Below are positions 57,640 to 64,000 of a stretch of DNA of 64,000 nt, piece by piece; positions within the stretch are counted from its first letter, which is position 1, and each line of letters opens with the position of its first letter. Location: NCBI RefSeq assembly GCF_014199525.1, contig NZ_JACHNU010000001.1, positions 62,001-126,000 on the forward strand, written 5' to 3'. A model generated the notes under the pieces. That model saw nothing but the letters and a program-made list of their open reading frames with translations. It was not told the DNA's origin and did no database searches. The stretch comes from Conexibacter arvalis (GTDB taxonomy: Bacteria; Actinomycetota; Thermoleophilia; Solirubrobacterales; Solirubrobacteraceae). The translations under genes were made by a program, and so were the position numbers.

Positions 57640-58440
57640 ATGACTGCGACGAGAAAGCAAGCGACCGGTAGACAGCGCTCCACGGGGGCTGCGAGCAGAC
57701 CGGCGCGAAGAGAGGCCGCCGATGGCGGTGCGGTCACGTTCGAGCCGATCGAGCAGCTGCGCGCGCACGAGTACGTCGCCGAGCAGATCCGACGTCAGAT
57801 CGGTCTCCACCTGATCCCGGTCGGCGGCGCGCTGCCGTCCGAGCGCGACCTCTCGACGATGTTCGGCGTCGGCCGCGCGACGATCCAAGCGGCGATCCGC
57901 CTGCTCGAGGCCGACCGCATGGTCGAGACGCGCCGCGGCCGCCACGGCGGCACGTTCGTGATTCCCCACGACGAGGACGCGATCGCGAAGGACTATCTGC
58001 TCGTCCGCCTGCGGCGCGATCGCGAGCGGATCGAGCAGGCGCTCGAGTACCGCGGGAACGTCGACCGCTTCGCCGCCGCGCTCGCGGCCAAGCACCGCAC
58101 CGCCGAGGAGCTGGAGCGGATCCGCCAGGCGCACGAGCGGACCGCGGCCGCCGAGACCGACGCCGAGTTCATGGCGCACGACACCGAGTTCCACCTCGCG
58201 CTCGCGCGGGCCGCGCACAACGAGTTCGTCTACGAGGCGGTCGAGCAGATGCGGCTCGTGCTCAACGACGCGATCGCCGCGCTGCCGGAGAGCAGCCCGT
58301 GGCGGCGGCGCACGGTGAAGGAGCACGGCGCCGTGCTGAAGGCGATCGAGGCCCGCAGAGTGGACGCGGCCGCGAGAGCGATGGCGCGACACGCGAACGG
58401 CACCGCCAGAAGCGTCGCCGCGCTGCTCTCGGCGCTCTAG
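57640..58440 (+). CDS. GntR-family regulator (FadR-like) of the amine regulon
   Basis: This 266-residue regulator has a GntR HTH (YVAEQIRRQIGLHLIPVGGALPSERDL, MFGVGRATIQAAIRLLEADRMV) and a helical FCD-like effector domain (FHLALARAAHNEFVYEAVEQMR, EHGAVLKAIEARRVDAAARAMARH). It has a 30-residue basic/disordered lead. It lies in the amine cluster after the PuuD-like gene. It likely binds the AAGGCCTT-type boxes at 51948, 59895-59942 and near 56771. Confidence 0.84.
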   Translation: MTATRKQATGRQRSTGAASRPARREAADGGAVTFEPIEQLRAHEYVAEQIRRQIGLHLIPVGGALPSERDLSTMFGVGRATIQAAIRLLEADRMVETRRGRHGGTFVIPHDEDAIAKDYLLVRLRRDRERIEQALEYRGNVDRFAAALAAKHRTAEELERIRQAHERTAAAETDAEFMAHDTEFHLALARAAHNEFVYEAVEQMRLVLNDAIAALPESSPWRRRTVKEHGAVLKAIEARRVDAAARAMARHANGTARSVAALLSAL

Positions 58441-58461
58441 CGTCTCTGAGCAGGGGGAAGT

Positions 58462-58485
58462 GCCGGCGGCCGGGCGGCCGCCGGC
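58462..58485. terminator. Hairpin terminator between convergent genes
   Basis: GCCGGCGGCC and GGCCGCCGGC pair over 10 bp with a GGGC loop, between the regulator stop (58440) and the aminotransferase stop (58489). Confidence 0.75.
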
Positions 58486-58488
58486 GGG

Positions 58489-59871
58489 TCACTCCTCGAT
58501 CTCGTGCGCGAACTCGCGCTCGAGGTCGGTCAGGCACGCGTCGATGATCTCGATCATCCGCTCGCATTCGGCGCGCGTGATGACGAGCGGCGGCGCGAGG
58601 TGCAGCACGTCCCAGACGCGCGTGATCATCCCGCGCTCCTGCGTGCGCAGCCCGAGCTGCTTGATGAACGGGTGCGAGACGCCCCACGCCTCGCGCGTGC
58701 GCTTGCTCTTGACGAGGTCGACCGCGCACAACAGCCCGAGCCCGCCGCGCACGTCGCCGACGGTCGGGTGATGGGAGAGGCCTTGCGCCAGCTCGTGGAG
58801 GTATGTGCCGATCTCGGCCGACCGCTCGACGAGCCCCTCGCGCTCGATGATCTCGATGTTCTTCGCGGCGGCCGCCGCGGCGACCGCGTGCCCGCCGAAC
58901 GTCAGCAGGTGGTTGATCGCGTTGCCGTGCCGCTTGAACGGCTCGAAGACCTCGTCGCGGACGGCGACCGCGCCGATCGGGGCGTAGCCGCTGGAGAGGC
59001 CCTTCGCCATCGTCATCAGGTCGGGCACGACGCCGTAGTGCTCCGCGGCGAACATCGCGCCGGTGCGGCCATAGCCGGTGATCACCTCGTCCATGATCAG
59101 CAGCACGCCGTGGCGGTCGCAGATCTCACGCAGCAGTTGCCAGTACGCCGGCGAGGGCAGGTGCGTGCCGTTCGCCGCCGAGATCGGCTCGCCGATCACC
59201 GCCGCGACGTGCTCGGGGCCCTGGACCAGGATCTCCTGCTCGACCCAGCGGGCGCACATGAGGTCCCCCTCCTCGCCCTCGAGCCCGAAGTCGTTGCGGT
59301 AGCGGTTCGGCGAGGGGACCCGCGCGACGCCCGCCATGAACGGGCCGAAGTACGCCTCGCGCTGGCTGCCGGTGAGGCTCGCGGCGCCGAACGTCGTGCC
59401 GTGATAGGAGCCACGCCGGCAGATCACCTTGTAGCGCTTCGGAAAGCCGCGCAGGACCTGCACCTGCTTGGCGATCTTGAGCGCCGTCTCGACCGCCTCC
59501 GAGCCGCCTGAGACGAAGAAGACGCGGTCGAGGTCGCCCGGCGTGCGGGCCGCGATCGTCTCGGCCAGCTCGACCGTCGCCGGGTTGGTCGAGTTCGACG
59601 CGGCGGTGTAGGCGACGCGCGATGCCTGCGCCGCCATCGCTTCAGCGATCTCGTCGCGACCGTGGCCGACGTTGACGAGGAACAGTCCCGCGAGCCCGTC
59701 GATGTACCTGCGCCCCTGGACATCGGTGAGCGTCGAGCCCTGGCCCGACGCGAACACGCGCAGCCCGCGCTCGGTGAACTCGTCCCACTCGACGTCGTTG
59801 CTGTGCGGCCACAGGTGCTCGATCGCCGTCTGCTCGAGCGCGTGCCGGCTCGCCTCTTGGACGGCCATCAT
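58489..59871 (-). CDS. Class III aminotransferase (amine/omega-amino acid:pyruvate type)
   Basis: This 460-residue PLP aminotransferase has FFVSGGSEAVETALKIAKQ, SYHGTTFGAAS, MDEVITGYGRTG and the PLP Lys in MAKGLSSGYAP. It belongs to the SpuC/beta-alanine:pyruvate group. In polyamine or omega-amine use it deaminates the primary amine to the aldehyde oxidised by the ALDH. It is transcribed alone with a good Shine-Dalgarno (AAGGGGGC) and its own operator region. Confidence 0.88.
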   Translation of the reverse strand: MMAVQEASRHALEQTAIEHLWPHSNDVEWDEFTERGLRVFASGQGSTLTDVQGRRYIDGLAGLFLVNVGHGRDEIAEAMAAQASRVAYTAASNSTNPATVELAETIAARTPGDLDRVFFVSGGSEAVETALKIAKQVQVLRGFPKRYKVICRRGSYHGTTFGAASLTGSQREAYFGPFMAGVARVPSPNRYRNDFGLEGEEGDLMCARWVEQEILVQGPEHVAAVIGEPISAANGTHLPSPAYWQLLREICDRHGVLLIMDEVITGYGRTGAMFAAEHYGVVPDLMTMAKGLSSGYAPIGAVAVRDEVFEPFKRHGNAINHLLTFGGHAVAAAAAAKNIEIIEREGLVERSAEIGTYLHELAQGLSHHPTVGDVRGGLGLLCAVDLVKSKRTREAWGVSHPFIKQLGLRTQERGMITRVWDVLHLAPPLVITRAECERMIEIIDACLTDLEREFAHEIEE

Positions 59872-59894
59872 GCCCCCTTCAATCTGAGATCCAT

Positions 59895-59942
59895 ATTGGC
59901 CTTAGGATAGATCCTTTAGATGTTCTGGTCAATAAGGCCTTG
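59895..59942. promoter_or_regulatory. Aminotransferase promoter with AAGGCCTT operator copies
   Basis: ATTGGCCTTAG (59895-59905) and AATAAGGCCTTG (59931-59942) repeat the GGCCTT core of the box at 51948. The inverted repeat AGGAT-AG-ATCCT (59904-59915) lies between them. This region is the promoter of the leftward aminotransferase. Confidence 0.55.
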
Positions 59943-60362
59943 CAGCGCCGGGAGGCGCGCGAGCATGGTGCCGGCGACCGTCGGGCGGGGCGGGAGGAGG
60001 CGAGCCAGCGGGACGTCGTCGCGGCGCGGGCATCGGGATCGCGCCTCCGGGCGGGAAGCCGTACCCGGCGCCGCGCGCACCGCCGCCGCTGCCCGCGGCC
60101 GGCGGCGAGCGGCGATCCGCCGACATCGGCCGGCCGCGTCTTCCCGGCCGGTGCTCAGGGGTATCGGATCACCATGCCTTTCACCGACACGCTTCGCAGA
60201 TTGGCGCCGAGCCGCGGGAAGCCGAAGCGCCGCTCGCCGCTGCGCGGGCTGGCGCCGCGCCGCCAGCGCGGCGGCACCAGAGGCGGCTGGAGCCTCCGGC
60301 GCAGATAGCGCCTCGCGGCTGGACGCTCGCGCCCGCCCGCCGGCCGGCGCGCGGGCCGGAGG
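59943..60362. other. Intergenic region with one weak small ORF
   Basis: Between the aminotransferase promoter and the LysR stop this stretch is very GC-rich and holds no recognisable gene. The only frame of note is the basic ORF at 60174. A CG-rich palindromic patch (GCCGGCCGGC) lies near 60340-60350 and could form a terminator stem for the region. Confidence 0.5.
60174..60308 (+). CDS. Hypothetical 44-residue highly basic peptide ORF
   Basis: ATG 60174 to TAG 60306-60308 encodes a peptide with about one-third Arg/Lys (TLRRLAPSRGKPKRRSPLRG, then an Arg-rich tail). There is no strong Shine-Dalgarno and no homologue recognised. It may be random open reading in GC-rich DNA or a small nucleic-acid-binding peptide. 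Confidence 0.2.
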   Translation: MPFTDTLRRLAPSRGKPKRRSPLRGLAPRRQRGGTRGGWSLRRR

Positions 60363-61283
60363 CTATGCGGGCGCGGGCTGCGCCTCTCCGTCGTCGCTCG
60401 CGAGGCCGGCGACGCCGAGGCGCTCGAGCAGCTCGGCGACCAGCGGCGGCACGGCGCGCCGGTTGAACAGCGCGCGGACCGGCGCGTGCGGCTCGGGGTC
60501 GAGCGCGACGACGACGACCTGGCCGCCGAGCGCCGGCCCCGGCGGATCGGTGACGAACGCGAACTGGTCGTCGCCGTGGATCGACGTGATCGGGGGCGTG
60601 CCCTGCATCGGCGTGCGTTCCGCGCGCGGCTCGAAGCCGGCTTGGCGGCAGAGGTCGATCAGGTGGTTCGCGTAGGCCGACCTGGTCGGCTCGCCGAAGA
60701 CGATCAGGCGGTCGTCGGCAAGCTCGATCAGACGCAGGCGCCCGCGTCCGGCGAGCCGGTGCCTGGCGCTGAGCGCGATCCGCAGCGGGTGGCCGCCGAT
60801 GCGAACGCTCGCGAAGCCGTCGGGGGCCGACATGCTGCGCGACAGCCCCAGGTCGATCTCGCCGCGCGCCAGCGCATCGGCCAATGCCGACGGGTAGAGC
60901 TGTCTGACGCTGAAGGTGATGTCCGGCACGACGCCGAGGAGCGTGCGCGTGATCTCGGCGACCTGCTCGCCGCTGACCGCCGGCGTGCGGCCGACCCGCA
61001 ACATCGGGCGAGCGCCGGAGGCGGCCGCTCTCACCCGCTCGCGCGCGGTCACGGCGGCGGCGATGAGCGCGCGCGCCTCGACCAGCAGAGCGCGACCGGC
61101 GGCGGTCAGCTCGACGCGCCGGCTGGAGCGGGCCAGCAGCGGCGTCCCCAGCTCGCGCTCGAACTGCCGGATCGACTGCGACAGCGCCTGCTGGGTGAGG
61201 TGGAGCCGCTTCGCGGCACGCGTGAAGCTCTGCTCCTCGGCGACGGCCGTGAAGTGCTCGAGCTTGCGCAAGTCCAGCGACAC
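60363..61283 (-). CDS. LysR-family regulator
   Basis: This 306-residue LysR protein has the N-terminal HTH (LRKLEHFTAVAEEQSFTRAAKRLHLTQQALSQSIRQFEREL; motifs SFTRAAKRL, QALSQSIRQFE) and an effector-binding domain. GTG 61283 is chosen because it gives the normal family length; the longer open frame to 61445 adds low-complexity sequence. It faces the LuxR gene divergently. A possible CTGG-N10-CCAG dyad lies 15-32 bases upstream. Its effector is unknown; the nearest genes are the amine regulon and other regulators. Confidence 0.86.
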   Translation of the reverse strand: MSLDLRKLEHFTAVAEEQSFTRAAKRLHLTQQALSQSIRQFERELGTPLLARSSRRVELTAAGRALLVEARALIAAAVTARERVRAAASGARPMLRVGRTPAVSGEQVAEITRTLLGVVPDITFSVRQLYPSALADALARGEIDLGLSRSMSAPDGFASVRIGGHPLRIALSARHRLAGRGRLRLIELADDRLIVFGEPTRSAYANHLIDLCRQAGFEPRAERTPMQGTPPITSIHGDDQFAFVTDPPGPALGGQVVVVALDPEPHAPVRALFNRRAVPPLVAELLERLGVAGLASDDGEAQPAPA

Positions 61284-61598
61284 GGCCCGAAACGTACCTG
61301 GCGCAGCGGCACCAGTAGCTGCAGTTGTGGATCGATCCGAGAAACCTGTTCGCCGCGCCGGCCTGGCGCCGTTACGGTCGTCGCGTTGCCCGCCAGGCGG
61401 GCAGCGTCCCTCCGATCGCACGTCCACGAGCGGCCGCGCGGCCATGCGCCGCCGGCAGGCTCGCGGCCCGCCAGCCCCCTCCGCCGTGACAACGACTCTC
61501 CGACGCGCCGGCGAGGACGCACAGCGCGTCAGCTCGCCCGATCCGCTCTTCGCCGCCCGCCGTGCGTGCGAGCGTCAGCCGGCGACGGCGGGGCGGCC
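61284..61598. promoter_or_regulatory. Divergent lysR/luxR-like intergenic region
   Basis: This 315-bp region has no gene. CTGG (61298-61301) and CCAG (61312-61315) form a candidate dyad with a 10-bp spacer next to the lysR start, and a short GCCCGCC-AG-GCGGGC hairpin lies near 61390. The remainder is featureless GC-rich sequence. Confidence 0.4.
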
Positions 61599-63044
61599 GT
61601 GACGGACGCGGTCGCGGTCCGCCGCGCCGCGGCGGGCGGGGTCGTCGAGCGAGCGATCGCGGTGGCGCTCGACGCCGTCGCCACCGAGGTCGGCGCGGCG
61701 ACGACGACCTTCTTCACCGTCGGCGACGACGGCGAGCTCGCCTCCTCGACGGTGCACGTCGCCGGCGCGGGCGCGGACGCGGCGAGCGCGCTCGCCGCCG
61801 TAGCGCGTTGGAAGCGCGAGCTGCGCGAGGTCGACCTGCTGGCGCCGCGGACGCTCGCCGGCCGGCCCGAGCCGGTCGTGACCGTCGGCGACCTGGAGGC
61901 CGCGTTCGCCAGCGACCCGGTCGCCGCCGCCCGGTACCGCGACCTCGGCGTCGTCGGCGACGCGCGGCTGCTGGTGCGAGCGCCGCACGGCATCGTCGCG
62001 GGCGTGACGATCTGGCGCGAGCTGTCGAGCCGTCCTCCGGGCGAGCGGCGGCTGGGAGCGCTCGAGCGCCTGCAGCCGTTCGTCGAGCGCGCCTACCTCG
62101 AGGCCGTCGCACGGCCCCGGGAGCGCGACCGCCTGCTCGCCCCGTTGAGCGCGCGCGAGCGGGTCGTCGCGCGGATGCTCGCGGAGGGGGCGACGAACGC
62201 CGAGATCGCCTTCGCGTTGCAGCTCGGCCTCGAGACGGTCAAGACGCACGTGCGCGCGATCCTGGCGAAGCTGCGGCTGACCTCGCGCCGCGAGCTGATC
62301 GGCCGCCTCCCCGTCCCCGCGCGCGCCGGCGCCGCGGCCGCGCGCGACGCGGCGACGGCCTCCGACCTGCTGGCGGCGCTGCTGCGGTGGGCCGGTGCGC
62401 GGATCGATGCGGCGGCGGGCGGCTACGCCGTCCTCTCCGGCGGCGGAGCGATCGCCGCGGAGCGGGCGGCGGCGGTGCGGCGCGACGGCGCCGTCGAGCC
62501 CGACCCGGCCGCCGAGGCGATCCATGCCGAGCTCCTCGCCGACCTGCTCGCGCGCCGCGCGCCATCCGCCTCGAACGCCCGCGGCGCCGTCGGCTGGCAG
62601 CTCGAGCCGCCAGCGCGACCGCCGACGGGCTGCGCGGAGCGCGCCGGCTGGGGCGCGCCGCGCGCCGTCACGCTGCGCCTGCACGGCCACGTCGCGGCGG
62701 TCGCGTGGCTCGCGCCGCGGCGGCGCGGCGCCCGGCTCGACGACCCGGCCGCGGTCGAGGCGATGCGCCGCCTGCGCCCGCTCGCGGAGGCCGCCTCCGC
62801 GCCGTTGGTCCAGCGGCTGCTGGCGCGGTCGCGGTCGCGGACGCCCCGACGCGATCCCGTCTCCGCGCTGTCGCCGCGCGAGCGCGCGATCGCGCGGGCG
62901 GCCGCCGCCGGCGCGAGCAACCGCGAGATCGCCGCGAGGCTCGGCATCCGCGAAGCGACGGTGAAGAGCCACCTCACGCGCGTCTTCGTGAAATGCGACG
63001 TCCGCTCGCGCGCGCAGCTGGCCGCGCTCCTGCGTCGGAGATGA
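61599..63044 (+). CDS. LuxR-type regulator with two LuxR HTH domains
   Basis: This 481-residue protein carries two separate LuxR HTH domains. The first is at about 183-237 (LSARERVVARMLAEGATNAEIAFALQLGLETVKTHVR), the second at about 423-481 (LSPRERAIARAAAAGASNREIAARLGIREATVKSHLTR). An N-terminal 180-residue region and a 180-residue region between the HTH domains are each sensor-like and resemble one another in composition. GTG 61599 gives a clean start; upstream frames are low-complexity. It overlaps the PucR-like gene by ATGA. The layout suggests a fused duplication of a sensor-HTH unit. Confidence 0.72.
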   Translation: MTDAVAVRRAAAGGVVERAIAVALDAVATEVGAATTTFFTVGDDGELASSTVHVAGAGADAASALAAVARWKRELREVDLLAPRTLAGRPEPVVTVGDLEAAFASDPVAAARYRDLGVVGDARLLVRAPHGIVAGVTIWRELSSRPPGERRLGALERLQPFVERAYLEAVARPRERDRLLAPLSARERVVARMLAEGATNAEIAFALQLGLETVKTHVRAILAKLRLTSRRELIGRLPVPARAGAAAARDAATASDLLAALLRWAGARIDAAAGGYAVLSGGGAIAAERAAAVRRDGAVEPDPAAEAIHAELLADLLARRAPSASNARGAVGWQLEPPARPPTGCAERAGWGAPRAVTLRLHGHVAAVAWLAPRRRGARLDDPAAVEAMRRLRPLAEAASAPLVQRLLARSRSRTPRRDPVSALSPRERAIARAAAAGASNREIAARLGIREATVKSHLTRVFVKCDVRSRAQLAALLRRR

Positions 63045-64000
63045 GCGCGTCGAGAGCGCTTCGCGGCACGGGACGGGAGCGGGTCGACGCGCGCTTCGCC
63101 GCGCTGGTCGAGCGCGTCGCGGCCCGGGCGGCCCGCGACTGCGCCGCCGCCGGCGAGGGCGTCGTCGGCTGGGCCAAGGAGAGCGACCAGCTGGCGGAGC
63201 ACGTCACGCTCGCGGTGACCGCGGCGCTGCTGGAGCGGCGGCCGCCCGCGGATGCCGAGCGCGAGCAGATCGCGCGGCTCGGCGAGCTGCGCGCGCGTGA
63301 AGGCGTCCCGCTCGAGACGCTCGTCGCCGGCGTCCGCGCGGCGAGCCGCCACGGGATCGGCCTGATGCGGGAGCTCGCCGACGAGCTCGCGCTCGAGGTC
63401 GAGGAGGTGCTGGAGCTGACGGCGCTGCTGCTGGAGTGGGCCGACGCCGCGGAGGAGGCCCTCGGCGCCGCCTGCCGAGCCGTCGAGCGCGAGGCCGAGC
63501 GCGCCGGTCCTCGGCGCGACGGGCGCGAGCTGTCCGCGTTCGTCTTCGACCTCGTCGGCGGTCTCATCGCGCCGCGGCAGGCGCTCGAGCGGGCAGACGC
63601 GCTCGGCCTCGACGTCGACGCCGCGCACGTCGTGCTGCGCGCGCGGTCGAGCATCGCGCTGAGCGCCGAGGAGATCGCCGCGGCGATCGTGCCGTCGCGC
63701 TGGTCGCCGGGGATCGCCGCCATCCGCGGCGAGGAGGTCGTCGCGATCGTGCCGGCACCGGCGACGGTGGAGCTGCCGGTCCCCGCGGGGGTCGGCCCGT
63801 CGGTCGCGCTGACCGCCATCCCGCGCTCCTACCGCGTCGCCGGCGTCGTGCTGAACGCGGCGTCGGCGTTCGGCCAGACCGGTTGCCGGCGGCTGGAGGA
63901 TCTCGGACTGCTGACGACCATCCTCGCCGACGACGACGTCGGCGACCTGCTCGTCGCGCGCTACATGACGCCGCTGGAGGAGCTGGGCGGCTTCGGCGCC
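63041..64000 (+). CDS. PucR/CdaR-family regulator (3' truncated by window end)
   Basis: The frame from ATG 63041 is open to the last base (320 codons). An N-terminal helical region (LRAREGVPLETLVAGVRAASRHGI, EEVLELTALLLEWADAAEEAL) matches the RsbRD-like input domain of PucR-type regulators, followed by a GGDEF-like central region (AIRGEEVVAIVPAP, GVGPSVALTAIP, LEDLGLLTTILADDD). The usual C-terminal HTH_30 would lie beyond the window. ATGA overlap couples it to the LuxR-type gene. Confidence 0.65.
   Translation, partial: MSASRALRGTGRERVDARFAALVERVAARAARDCAAAGEGVVGWAKESDQLAEHVTLAVTAALLERRPPADAEREQIARLGELRAREGVPLETLVAGVRAASRHGIGLMRELADELALEVEEVLELTALLLEWADAAEEALGAACRAVEREAERAGPRRDGRELSAFVFDLVGGLIAPRQALERADALGLDVDAAHVVLRARSSIALSAEEIAAAIVPSRWSPGIAAIRGEEVVAIVPAPATVELPVPAGVGPSVALTAIPRSYRVAGVVLNAASAFGQTGCRRLEDLGLLTTILADDDVGDLLVARYMTPLEELGGFGA

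Noticed and set aside
60363-61445. Longer LysR start at 61445
   Set aside because: It adds 54 low-complexity residues before the HTH and exceeds the usual length; GTG 61283 fits the family.

Overview
The window is very GC-rich bacterial DNA, densely packed, with many GTG starts, 1-bp and 4-bp gene overlaps (ATGA/GTGA) and long same-strand operons. F420/LLM-type oxidoreductase, paired acyl-CoA dehydrogenases, an ECF sigma factor with a YCII partner, and a secreted PKD protein with an Arg-rich Ig-like tail fit an actinomycete, most likely a soil Thermoleophilia/Solirubrobacterales-type organism. That placement is inference. No rRNA, tRNA, CRISPR, phage or IS element was seen.

Region 1 (0.3-12 kb) is a sugar-acid catabolic cluster. 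It holds an RbsB/C/A-like sugar ABC importer, an IclR regulator, two dehydrogenases of the SDR family, an amidohydrolase-type lactonase, a mandelate-racemase-type sugar-acid dehydratase, a VOC protein, a muconolactone-isomerase-like protein and a TPP-dependent E1 alpha/beta pair. It resembles the oxidative L-fucose/6-deoxyhexose route, but the usual FAH-family diketo-acid hydrolase is not here. Five intergenic sites match TTTCA-N5-TGAAA, a probable IclR operator. A VapBC toxin-antitoxin pair sits inside the cluster.

Region 2 (12-35 kb) is a CoA-dependent catabolic regulon. It holds two acyl-CoA dehydrogenases, an LLM oxidoreductase, four crotonases, three acyl-CoA ligases, three SDRs, a thiolase, a secreted lipase, a TetR regulator and a complete MalEFGK-like importer. 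A GH29 alpha-L-fucosidase is the last gene of the acyl-CoA dehydrogenase operon. Five sites share a T(T/C)A(A/G)C-type 15-bp box; two of them overlap -35 elements with the same 18-bp spacing to the -10. Several genes come as paralogous pairs. Together regions 1 and 2 look like one island for import, deglycosylation and oxidation of a deoxysugar-containing glycoconjugate, the sugar going through region 1 and the acyl or terpenoid-like aglycone through region 2.

Region 3 (35-41 kb) carries VapBC and MazEF modules, a frameshifted membrane-protein relic, an ECF sigma factor with its YCII partner, TrmO, and a secreted PKD-domain protein.

Region 4 (41-46 kb) is a one-carbon/glycine operon, gcvT-gcvH-glyA-ilvA (no gcvP), with a GntR/FadR-type regulator downstream and a 21-bp palindromic operator at its promoter.

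Region 5 (46-60 kb) is an amine/peptide catabolic regulon. It holds an Opp/Dpp-type importer, an alpha/beta hydrolase, a C45-type Ntn acyltransferase/amidase, an aldehyde dehydrogenase, a PuuA-like ligase, a PuuD-like hydrolase, a class III aminotransferase and a GntR regulator; AAGGCCTT-type boxes are shared by its promoters.

Region 6 (60-64 kb) holds a LysR regulator, a LuxR-type protein with two separate LuxR HTH domains, and a PucR/CdaR-like regulator cut by the window end.
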